NCBI GenBank assembly: GCA_007449985.2
Contig: VIIQ02000046.1
Location: 372,001-436,000 of the forward strand
Length of the DNA: 64,000 bases
Reading direction: 5' to 3'
Origin: Desmodesmus armatus
Taxonomy: Eukaryota > Chlorophyta > Chlorophyceae > Sphaeropleales > Scenedesmaceae
A program made the translations under genes and the position numbers. The notes beneath the pieces are model-generated. The model worked only from the letters and a program-made list of their open reading frames with translations. It was not told the origin of the DNA and ran no database searches. Positions 45,694-56,213 of this stretch are shown piece after piece; the first letter of the stretch is position 1, and each line of letters begins with the position of its first letter.

Positions 45694-48600
45694 TTGCTGT
45701 TGCCGTGCTGTGGCTGATGGTGCCCAACGAGTACAACCTGAAGCAGGTGAGCGTGCAGCATGCAGTGTGCTTGCGGCTGCATGCGGCCCATGCGCATGCT
45801 GCCCCCTCATAGTTTGACGCATTCTTGCAGCGGCTATAGAAGCAGTCCAACATAGTTGGTGATGTGTAGGTCTTGTTACCAACCCAGTTGTCGAGGGTTC
45901 AGCCTGAAGGCAGCCCATTGCTGCACAGTTGTGCCCACACGTTGCCCTTGGCTTCATGTGCTACTGCTGCAGGTGCTGCCAGCCGTGACTGGCTTCACAG
46001 ACACTGCCCGCTCAGGAGTGCTGCCCCCACGCACCGCTGCTGCATATCCCTTCTTGGAGAAGACGTCAGCAGGCAGTGACCCTGTGTATGGCGGCTACTA
46101 CATGGCCTCAGGTGAGACAGCAGCAGCTGACCAGTGCTTGTCGGGCACTTGGATTGCCAATGCCCTACAAGTCTGGCCCTGTAGACAGACTATGGCAGAG
46201 TGAAGGGTGTAAGCCAGCACCTGGCAGGGTGCAGCAGTGTTGGCCATTGGGTGCTGCATGAACGCAGTCTAGCTGACTCTGTAGGTGTGAAGCTGCAGGC
46301 TTCATATCGCGCCGCATCCAACGCTCTGAATCACCTTGCTGCTGAGGCGTGATGTTTTCACCCACAAGGTGATGCTGCCAACCCACTGACTGATGGTATT
46401 GATGTTGATGTGGGGTGCGGTGTGCAAATGTGTGCTGCAGACTATGTGAAGTATTCCTTCCCCATTGCCACCTCCATGACCATGCTGGCCTGGAGTCTGG
46501 TGGAGTTCTCTGGGGGCTACGCAGCTGCTGGCTCACTCAACACTGCCACCAGCCAGCTGAGGTGGGGCGCTGACTACCTCATGAGGGCACACACCACACC
46601 CAGCTCCTTTGTGGTGCAGGTGAGGCTTGGCTTGGGTCCTGTTCTTAAGATTTCTTTTTATATTTTGGATTTAGGGCTGGGGGCTGTGCATGTGTGTGGC
46701 GTGGTTCAGGGTCTTGGGGTTATGGGTTGGGCTCAATGCATGGTTCAATGCTGGAGAAGAAGGCATCCTGAGTTCAAGATGCTGCAGCAAATGTATCTGG
46801 TGAAACAGCAGGTGTGTCTTGATTGGTGGACCCTGCTACACAGGGCTTATCCTTCAAGACACGCTTGCTGCACACCAAGAGTCTGCTGCAGTGTCCGACA
46901 TTCAGCATGGTTGTACCTTCATATGGTATAAGCGTTGCATTTTCTCCTTTCCAAACCCTCCATCCCGTCAAGTTGGCTGTGTGCCAACAACGTTGGCAAA
47001 GGAGTGTCGCACTCACCTCCTCTTCGCGCCAAATGGCTGCAGAATGCATGGCCAGTGTTGCCTCCCGCCCTTTCTGGGTGCCACCGCGCCTTCTGACGGT
47101 GACCCCTGAAGGAGCTTGGGCAACACTAGCCAGGCAACCGCAGCCGGCAGTAACAATGTTGTTGTAACACAGAACGTCACGCACAGTATGCTTGCAGAGT
47201 ATGCATAGACAGCCGGCCTTGCCCTGCCTGGATGCTTCCCACTGCTGATTTGTTGCCAACACTCAATGCGATGCAGGGTTGTTGATTTTTAAGGTGGGGG
47301 GTGGGGAGGGCATGCTTCAAAAGATGCCAGGCCACTTGCATGTTCCTTCGAGGCGCCAAGCTGCCCTGCGCACTTGGTGGTTGGGGTGTCAGATGACAGC
47401 ATCATAGAGGGCACCCTTGTCAGTTGCTGCTACTGCTTTTACTACTTTACGCAATCAGGGCCTCGTCTATTCGCCCTTTCATGAGCCAAACACGGCTCAC
47501 AGGGCAACTGCCTGCACCTGCGCTGTGCAGCCTCACTCTTGATTTTTCTTTCAGCCTCACTCCACCCTGCCTGAGCTGCACACTGCCTGGCTTGCCTTCT
47601 CGCCACCAAGTAATGTGGAGGCATATCTTCCCCCGTGAGCCTCTGGCATCCTTGTGGGTTGCTCAGCTTTGCTGAGCCAATTACTGTAACTGCACCTGTA
47701 TATTTGGGGGGGGGGGCATGTGCACGTTCTGCAGGAAGTGCCAAGTCCCCTTGGTTTGATTGGGTTGATCTTGGGGTGCGTCCCAGCTTGCCGGTACTGG
47801 GAAGCTTGGACCCACCACAACATCAACCCAAGTGCCTGGGAGCTTCATGCACAAGCGCCCCTTGGCAGTGCTGGCAACGCTGTGGTGCTGTTCTGCCTGT
47901 GCAGGTTGGCGATGCTCGTGACTACCTGCCACTTGACGTCAACGCTGGCAAGGGCAGCTGGGGCAAGCCTTCTGACATGCCTGCAAACAGGTATGCAGGC
48001 ACTGCTTGCCATCAACACATCCTTGCATCAGCCACCAGCACCAACAGACCTGTGTTATGCAGCTGTATTGGGCTTGCATGTGTGCACTAGCTGCCTGAGA
48101 CCAATCAGCATGTCAGCATCCAGGATCCAGCATCCATTTTGTCAGGTCTTTCATAGGGCTCAATCAGGCTGGCTGAGTCTTACTTGCCATGCGGCAGTGC
48201 AGCTGAGTCTGTGTCACTGTTGCTGTGTGGATGCAGGAAGGAGTTGACCCTGACCCCCGGCAGCAAGGGTGGTGCTGACGCAGTGGCGGCAGCCGCAGCA
48301 GCACTTGCAGCAACATACCAGGTGCGCCCAGAAGTGTGCTAGCTAGCGGTGGCTGTCACACGTTGTGTTATGTGCCTCCTCTGCTATAGTTGGCTCCCAA
48401 TGAGTGCCGCATCCTTTGCAGTGTGATGCAGTCAACTGAATGTTGCGCTTGAAGCTGGCAATGCCACCAAACCAGAGTGTTTGCACACATTCCCACACGC
48501 CAGCCTGTGGCTTCAGACACCATGTCTCGACAGCACACACCCATCTAAGCATGGTGTGTGTTTCCTTGCAGGTTTTCAAGACCAGCGACCCTGCCTACGC

Positions 48601-49930
48601 CCAATCAGCTCTGAGCCACGCCCAGGAGCTGTATGCCCTGGCCAACCTGATGCCCACCAACGCCACCTACTGTGCTGAGGTGTGGTGCGGTGGACCCGGC
48701 TGGACTCGCTTCACGAGCTCCTCCATCTACGATGACCTGTCCCTGGCAGCTTCGTGGCTGTATGTTGGCACTGGTGAGTGAACGCAGATTGCGCATGCAC
48801 ACAGGCGGCGGTAGTTATGACTGTTGCTGCCGTGAATGCGGCTGCTGTGGCCTGTCTGGTTGAATGTGTGGGCACATAGCAAACTTGGCTGTATGTTGGC
48901 ACTGGTGAGTGAACGCATCTTGCGCACACATCCAGGTGGCGGTAGATATGACTGTTGCTGCCGGCCGGTCGCTATGAGATTTTTTTGGCGGCAGGCCGGC
49001 AGCAACGACCATATGAATATGCGGCTGCTGTGGTCTGTGTGATTGTTTGGAACATTGGGAATTGACATGCAAGTGGTGAAACGGCAAAGGCATGGGAACT
49101 CTGCTGGTGGCTTGCAAGGGGACCTTGGCTGAGATAGAACGCTGCTTGTGCGGTTTGCTGTTGCAGGTGTGCGCAGCTATGCAGTCGATGCAGAGTTCTT
49201 CTACAGGCAGCACCAGCTGATCGAGCAGCCGAAGCCCATGAACCCCACTTATTTTGCGCCCACTTACGACAACTCAGCCTGGAGCGCTGCGATGATGCTC
49301 GCCCAGCTCATGGACTTCGCGCCTGCGAAGCAGCAGCTTGTCGACTTCTTCCGAGGATGGATGTCAGGCTCCGACTCTTCCAACAACCCCGTTCTCTTCG
49401 TCACTCCTCGCGGTCTGCACTTCCTTGGCGACACCCCGCTCCCCACATCGGCCCAGGCCAGCATGATGGCACTTATCTATGCCCACAGCACACGTGGCAC
49501 CCGTGGTGGCCTGAGTGACCAGGTTGTGGACAACATGGAGTGCTTCGCGCTGCAGCAAGTCACCTACGCACTGGGTGGACAGATGGGCAAGGGCCGCAGC
49601 TTCGTGGTTGGCATCGGGGACAACGCCCCCACACGCCCAGCACACCCCCAGGCCTCCTGCCCTGCAGACAGCTCCACGTGTGGCCTGTCAGCGCTGTCCA
49701 GCACAGACGCCAACCCCTTCGTCATCACAGGCGCGGTGGTGTCTGGCGGCGACGGCAAGGACAGGTACCTCGACGACCGCAGCAGCGAGCAGTCCCGGGT
49801 GAGCCCCATGTTCAACATCCCATACGCTGCTGCTGTGGCCGGCCTGCTGCACCATAACATGGTGCCCAGTCAGTGCCAGCGCAACCAGGGCTTGTACCAG
49901 ACCACCTTCCTGAGCTACACCCCAAGCTAA
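45694..49930 (+). CDS. GH9 (endoglucanase-like) domain exons, in phase with the GT2 gene
   Basis: Exons 45694-45746, 45973-46111, 46441-46619, 47905-47990, 48237-48321, 48572-48773, 49167-49930. The first exon has no ATG before its hydrophobic stretch (VAVAVLWLMVPNEY) and a strong acceptor. Its phase matches the donor at 43511 of the GT2 gene, and the joined frame (1362 residues) is exact. GH9 features: RSGVLPPR, GGYYMASDYVKYSFP, TMLAWSLVEF, RWGADYLMRAH, YDDLSLAASWLYVGTG, YALGGQMGKGRSFVVGIG, GAVVSGGDGKDRYLDDR. The canonical DAGD reads MASD (first Asp lost, base Asp kept), the HHR motif is AHP, and the catalytic Glu after DxRxx is Val (SEQSRV). An alternative acceptor 72 bases upstream (46369) also keeps frame. 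It could be a separate gene with an unseen first exon. Confidence 0.8.
48756..48923 (+). repeat. Duplicated splice-donor segment in the GH9 region
   Basis: The exon end plus donor (ggctgtatgttggcactg then gtgagtgaacgca) occurs at 48756-48786 and again at 48887-48917, 131 bases downstream inside the intron, followed by related sequence (gactgttgctgccg). Use of the second donor would shift the frame, because 131 is not a multiple of three. Confidence 0.85.
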
Positions 49931-51577
49931 GTCCTGGCGAGGCCAGGCTTGTGATGATCATATGCTTGTGGCAGTTGTGCATGGCTATGGATGGTGAACT
50001 GTCTCATGGATGGTGTTCAGCTGCCAGCTGTTGAGGTCCAGTGGTATCTATGCTGTTTGGGCTGTGGAAGGCCTGCAGATGCTGAAAGAGTGCATCAAGA
50101 ATGAGAGCTGGTCCTGTGACCGCACGGTTGTCAGCTTCGTGTTTCTTGTGTGTCTGCATCTTGCTACCCTTCCTTCCTTCTTGTTGCGCTTGAGTGTGCT
50201 TTTGTGCTTTCCCTGCATTTACATGCTGAAAAGCATGACCAAGCTATGGTCAAGCTCTCACTGCTTGACTGTGTCTCAGCAAATGGGCAGGCGGCCTGCC
50301 TGATGCCCTTCTGGCCTCCTGTGCATTGTCTTGCATCACAGTGTGCTGCCCTCTGCAGCCACCCGCTGATCATGATGCACCCAGCTCCCCTTGACAGCTC
50401 ATGACTGCCTGTATGCATGATTGCATGACATGTGATGTTGATGATCGCATTCACCCCAATAAATGTTTCTGCTGTTGCTGTGTGCTGGGTCTGGTGCCCG
50501 CAGTAGACCATCTGCACATGAAGTGTGCATGTGTCTGCTGTTTTAGTGTCACTACACTACACGTGTGTAGTGTACGTGTTGTTTGGCCACTCCTTTTCCC
50601 GCCCTGAGCGTGTGCAAGACACTGCATGCCTAGTGTAACCACATGGTATGATGACATTCTACACAAAGGCGCCTGTCACAAAAACGAGCGACTGGCCGGC
50701 TGCAGACAGCTGCAGACAGCCTGTGAATATGCTGCTCACCATCAGCACCCAAGCAAACCCTGAACAATGGTTACATTGACAGAAGGCAGGCACATGTTGC
50801 AGTGCTGCTGCCCAGCACATCTGCTCAGTGGCCTTCATGATGCCAAGACTGCATACAAGGCTGCATAAAAGGAGGGAAGGGGAGATGGAACTGCCGCTGC
50901 ATATGCTGCCACTGTGCTGTCATTCCCTCATTGTATGTCACGATGCACCACCTGCCTTATGTAACCACCTCAGACGCAGCACACAAGCAACACCCCGTTG
51001 CAACACGGAGTAAGTGTCTCTGGGTAGAGCTCAAGGCAGAGACAAGGTGTCACACAAAACTCAGCGGTGCTGTCTTGCTGCTTGGCAGGCAGCTTGAGTG
51101 CTGATGGAACGCAACTGTGACTGCTCAGGCAAAAACATCGGGGCAGTCAGGTGATGCAAACAGCATGGCTGGTGCTGATACAGTGCTCCAGCCTCAAGCG
51201 ATAGGGTCCTCCGTGACACAGAGCGCCCACCTCAAACCAACAGGAACACCTACAGTCACAGCACCCTGCAGTAACACTGCAGTACTGCGCTCCTAGTGCC
51301 ACAGCCTGTGCAAGGGGGCTAAAGGGCAGTCGCGCCTGCTGCTGCTGCTGCCAGAGGTCTTGCAGTGTAGGACGTCTGCTGCTGACACCCCCAACTGGAC
51401 CCAGGGCTGCCCATGGTGCTGCCTGGCTGGGCTTCTGGTACCTTGCTGTTTGTTTGCCTTCAGGCTGAGCCAGCCTTGGCTTGGAACCCAGTCAGGGTGG
51501 CAATACCCAGGCCGCAGCTGCTGTACAGTACAATTGATTGATACAGTGCATCTGCCCAAATAGAAGACAGGCAGCCC
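49931..51577. other. Convergent intergenic region, 3' UTRs only
   Basis: Lies between the stop codons of the GH9 exons (plus) and V-ATPase F (minus). A TGTAA at 50634-50638 probably ends the GH9 transcript. No gene recognised. Confidence 0.45.
50634..50638 (+). terminator. TGTAA poly(A) signal, GH9-containing transcript
   Basis: Chlorophyte poly(A) pentamer about 700 bases after the GH9 stop codon; motif-only evidence. Confidence 0.35.
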
Positions 51578-52128
51578 TCACGACAGGCCCAGCAAGTGCT
51601 TGACACGCCGTAACAAGGAGTCCTGGTTGGGGTCGTATGGGCTGTCTTTGCTGGGAATCTCCAGCAGCGCTGGCACAGGCTGCATCAGGCAGCAGCAGGG
51701 CAGTGACAGAGCAAGAAGCTATCTCAGCTACCTGCAGGTGGCCAGCTGCTAAGCCTGTAAGCACAGGACTGTGCCACAGTGAGCTGGCAGATGCGTTGAC
51801 GATACGGTAGTGCATCAACCCCTTGCTGTCAAGACACACCCGCCTGTGCGCCCACCTTGTTGTAAGTAGACACCACGTGACGGATCATGTTGGCAATAGG
51901 CTGTGAGATTAGCACTATTGCGATGTCCTCCCTGCTTGTGTAGTCCTTGAAGGCTGCCTCGACATCCCGCACTGTGGTCTTGGAGTCCACCACCAGGAAG
52001 TTGCTCTTCTTCCGTATGTCTATGTCCCCCACGCCTGCTAGCAAGAAACCAGTGATGGTGTCCTCATCTGCTATGACAGCCACCAGAGCCCCCTCTATTT
52101 CCCTGCCAAGCAAAGCCATGTGAGGCAA
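51578..52128 (-). CDS. VMA7: V-type H+-ATPase subunit F
   Basis: Subunit F belongs to the central stalk of the V1 sector and couples ATP hydrolysis to proton pumping into vacuoles or contractile vacuoles. Two exons (51856-52128 and 51578-51679) encode 124 residues, the usual family length. Motifs: [19 protein letters not shown] (residues about 17-35), [29 protein letters not shown], then across the intron [20 protein letters not shown], and the C-terminal [10 protein letters not shown]. The second exon is short and easily missed, but acceptor and phase are exact. Start ATG at 52128, with a second in-frame ATG at 52119. Divergent from the DWARF27-like gene, with 262 bases between starts. Confidence 0.95.
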
Positions 52129-52390
52129 AATGTTCTGACTGAGACTGGATGAGAGTTAACACTGAGGGGGTATGCCTGCTGCAAGGCACCAGCAACAGCA
52201 TGATACGCAAATACAGTGCAGAACCCACAGCGAAACCATGTGGAAAGAGGGTTTTGGAGGTACCTGATCGCGCCCGGACCCCAACAAGTCCGAAGCACCA
52301 ACATTCACTCCTGCAAAAATACCAAACGGCTACAGAAGTACAATTTGTTCCACCATCTACGAAATCTCCCATCCAAACAACACAGCAGAC
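52129..52390. promoter_or_regulatory. Shared divergent promoter, V-ATPase F and DWARF27-like gene
   Basis: 262 bases separate the two start codons on opposite strands, so this stretch must hold both promoters. No specific element identified. Confidence 0.45.
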
Positions 52391-55300
52391 ATGTTGGGGG
52401 GTCACCACCCATCAGGGAGCAGAGCTTGCTGCCGGCAAACACGGACGTCCCGTTCAGTCCAATTGACCTCTAGACGTGTGAGGTGTCGTTCAGCAGCGCA
52501 GCCAGCCAGCCAGCCAGCCCCCAGCACGCCAAAGAAGGTGGGGGCCCAGGCTTTGTTAGTTCTGTCCACAAGCAGTCCCCCACCTCCATGCACCCCATGC
52601 ATGCTGCGCCAGCACCCACTGGGGCTACTGACGCCTTGCATGGGTCCTTATATACCTGTGGGTATTGCGTATACATTGCAGAAGCAGTCCTGGTGTGTGC
52701 TGTGCTGGGTTGCAGGATCCGTTTGCTGAGAAAACAGTATACAATGATGGCCCTGTGGACAAGTTGTTTATCAGGCTGTTTACACAAAAGATGGCAGACC
52801 AGCTAGAAGGTGAGCCTGCAGCAAATGGTCTGTGCACCTCAGCAGCTGTGAGGTCACATAGCAAGCTGCAGATGGGCTCCTGACAACGGTGCTGTGCACT
52901 GTCAGCACTGCTGGCTGAGTCAGCGGGCAGGCTGGCAGGCCAACTGTATGTCTGCAGTCCAATGATTGTGACCAGGTGTCCTGCTCCCTTCATTCAGTAC
53001 ACTATCTGTCCAATGTTTGCATGGGCATGCGCTGCTGCAGGCGTGTATGTGCCAGAAGAGGTTACGTACGAGGACTTTGTGCGAGTGAGCAAGGAGATCA
53101 TGAAGGGCCGCAACACAGTACAGCAGCGGGAGGTGGTGGCAAAGGTGCTGCAGTCTCTCATGCCTGAGCAGACACCTGGAGTGTTCAGGTGAGGCCTACT
53201 ATGGTGCATACAGCAACTCGCTTGGATTTGGGACAATCTTGCATGGAGTCACCCGTGACCATCGTGGTTTCAGCAGTGCAGTGACAGTGATGTGTCAGCT
53301 TGCTGTTCTAGCAGGGCTTGGTATCATGTTGTCCATGCAAGCAGCTGATCAGCTTGCCTACAGGTTGGCTGTCAGCAGCTGCTGACGGTTTTGAGCTCTC
53401 AGAGCCATGCGCCAGGCTGGCAGCATTCATCACACACCTCTAGAGCCTGCTCCTTGTTTTGGTGTTGGTCCTCTGTCTATCACAGACTGTCTCCTGCTGA
53501 TGGGGCTGGCCCTGTGCTGTCCTGTGTTGCTGGCGTGTTGCACGGTTGCAGGAGCCTGTTCCCAGCCTCGCAGTGGTCTGCTGAGATCAACGCTGCCATT
53601 GCGTCAGCAGGCTTCTTCTGGCTAGTGGGTGAGAGCGAGCTGCGCAGTGAACCTGTCGAGGTGAGAGGACGGGGCGGGGTCAGCTCACTTGTTTGGTTGC
53701 ATGTTGAGACTACCCCGAATGTTGCACAATTCCCGGCCCGCAAAAATGCAATAACGCGGTTCCAGCAACATGGGCCTACGCACGCTCCATGCAGCTATAC
53801 CAATGCATTGCCTAGGTTTTGCAAACAATTATAAGCTTGTCGGATCGGCCATTGCGTGCCTGTTGGCAAGGCAGTCTGCACACGGTCGTTTGTTGCAATG
53901 TTGAGGCAATCCGATGATGATATACACACTGTATAGCTCTCTTTGTGCGCGCAGAAATAGTGCTGCTTGCCAGGAACGCTGTCGCTGTCTATGTAAACTG
54001 ACTTCAACGGCCATCGGCCCTCGGCCCACGCCGTGTCTGACAGTTACATACTGCAGCCAGACCAACGCCTTGTGAGACAGCACACAATGTTCCTGACCCG
54101 TCATTGCACAATTCTACGTACGACATGATTCATCCGGCAGAACTGCCAAGCTGTGTGGGCAGGCGATCAGTCACAGTCTGCAGGTTTGTGCACGGCACAT
54201 CGGCACCTGTTGTTCCTGGGAACAACGGCATTGCCACAGATCAGGACAAGGAAACGTTGCTGCAGCTGCTCAAGGACGGTAGCGATGAAGAAGTGCTGGA
54301 CCAGCGGGGCCGGGCTGCCTGCACTGCAGCACAGCAGCTGGCTGCTGGCAGAACAGCAACAGCAGCAGCACCCCATCGTGGCCCCACTATCTGCCCGCAC
54401 CAGGCAATCCTAGCGTATGCAAGCATAGTTGGATCAGCAGCAGCAACAACAACACAGCAGCAGCAGCAGCAGCCAAGTGCCAGCCGCAAACGCCAGCAGC
54501 AACCAAAGCCACAGCAGCGCTGCAACCAACTCATGCCTAAGGGGGGGGTACCCTGTGAATTCTACTCTATGTAGATTCTACATACTCAATGAGTTACGTC
54601 AATATATCACGCTATTCTACACACACAATGCAGTGCGTGAACTGATAGCACAACAACCACCACACAGCAAGGCACCAAAGGCCCAGCAACACACCACACA
54701 TCGCACTTTTGCGGTTGCACGCAAGCATTGGTTGCTGTGGACTGCAACAGCAGCCCAGCTGGTGGCCGACATGCATGTCTGCAGCTGGTGTGAGCGTGTA
54801 GCACTGGGAGGCACACACAGGCAGCTGCGGCGTGACATGCGGCAGCTCGACAGCTGCGGCGTGACATGCGGCAGCGAAACAGCTGTGATTGCCGAGCGGC
54901 AGTTAAACAGCTGTGAGTGCCGAGCGGCAGCTAAACACAACGGCAGCTCAACATGCCTACTTAACCTCTAGTTTGCATTTTGCAGCATGTGCTTGTTTAG
55001 GTTTGCTGCAGTTAGCAAGGACAGTGTGCAGCTGCAGTGCACACATTTGGCAGCGTGCCATTGTCACGCAGTTGCTGGGCTGTTTCTTTTCTTTAGAGTA
55101 GTGTGCCTTGCGGGCATCACTGGACCCGCATATGTTGCTGCAACCCCTGTGTGATTGTGTTGATGGTGGCTTGCGTGTGCGCTGTGCAGGTGCGGCCAGG
55201 GCTGTTGCGGGAGCAGCGCAGCATCGTGCATATAAAGAAGTGCCGATACCTGGAGAGCAGCGGGTGTGTGGGGATGTGCACCAACATGTGCAAGGTACGT

Positions 55301-55851
55301 AGCAGCGTGCAGCCTGATGTAATCTCGGGCACGGTGTCATGTGTACTTGTGGCTGCTCATGTGCGGCTCTTCAACAATGGCAAGACAGCAGTGGGTGCAG
55401 TTGCTCGCAGTGATGCAGTCCAGGCTGCACGGCACCTGTTGTGTGTTACTCGTTGACATCTGACGCATGCAGCCGCCCTCAGCATCCGGCAGTACTCAGC
55501 CTGGTACAACATGTGCTCGGCCATAGCGCGCCCAGCAGCCTGCACAGCACTCATCAATGTTTGTCTTGCTTGCAGATTCCCACCCAAAACTTCTTCACCG
55601 ATGACTTTGGCCTGCCGCTGACGATGAAGCCAGACTTTGAGACGCTATCGTGTGACATGATCTTTGGCCAGGCACCGCCTCCCTTGGAGCAAGATCCAGT
55701 GTACACCCAGAGCTGCTTGTCGCAGTGCAGCATGTTCCAGGCAGCAGCGGCTTGTCCGAAGACTGACACGCAGCGGCAGCAGCAGCCGCAGGCCGGTGCA
55801 GCAACACCAGCAGCTGCAGCGCCTACGCCTACGCCAGCGGCTAATAGATAA
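52391..55851 (+). CDS. D27: DWARF27-like beta-carotene isomerase family protein (DUF4033)
   Basis: Six exons (52391-52537, 52716-52809, 53041-53188, 53552-53660, 55190-55294, 55576-55851) encode 292 residues. Residues 1-49 form a plastid-type transit peptide (Arg/Ser/Gln-rich, with [10 protein letters not shown] near the likely cleavage site). The body shows the D27 pattern: [28 protein letters not shown], then the hallmark [21 protein letters not shown] (Cys 184, 192, 196, 200) and the [27 protein letters not shown] blocks. D27 proteins are plastid iron-dependent all-trans/9-cis beta-carotene isomerases that start strigolactone synthesis in plants. In algae the product role is open, since strigolactone production is not established. 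The C-terminus is an Ala/Pro/Gln tail. Intron 4 is unusually long. Confidence 0.92.
53661..55189 (+). other. Long (1.5-kb) intron 4 of the DWARF27-like gene
   Basis: Other introns of this gene are about 180-360 bases. This one contains a plus-strand open frame (54104-54574, Gln/Ala-rich at the end, starting with a Cys-poor segment) of no recognisable family, and it carries short tandem repeats. An inserted, degenerate mobile element is a reasonable but unproven explanation. Confidence 0.45.
54822..54937. repeat. Two adjacent short tandem duplications
   Basis: A roughly 29-base unit (cagctgcggcgtgacatgcg core) occurs at 54822 and 54851. A roughly 28-base unit (cagctgtga...gccgagcggcag core) occurs at 54880 and 54908. 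Both lie inside the long intron 4. Confidence 0.8.
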
Positions 55852-56213
55852 GCCAGGACGTTGCAGGTTGTCCTGAGGGTCCTGCGTTTGGGCACATGTG
55901 TGCTTGTTGTACATTATTCACCGTGTGACATGTTGGATGTCCATGGTCACATCGTCTCGTGCCTCGCCTAGATCCTCCTGTGTCCATGTGCTTTGAGATG
56001 GTGTGCTTTGTTTATGTTCAAACCTCCCGATGCCATGCACAAGACGGGCTTGACAACGGGCTTATGAAACACGCTCGGCGACGGTTGTCTTTGACTCTTG
56101 TTTGGTCATGTCGAGGCAGCCTGGACGACGCTTCAGCGAAACCACAATGATATGTATTCAAACGAGACGAATCATGTGATGCGCCGTGTCCGTGTCGTGG
56201 TGGCGGAATCCGC
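55852..56213. other. Intergenic between the DWARF27-like and glycoprotein genes
   Basis: 361 bases that should hold the DWARF27-like 3' UTR and the downstream promoter. No TGTAA was found after the stop, and no other feature seen. Confidence 0.4.

Noticed and set aside
54104..54574. Open frame in the DWARF27-like intron considered as an extra exon
   Set aside because: The family alignment joins the flanking exons directly (SEPVE to VRPGLL) in phase; adding this frame would interrupt a conserved region.
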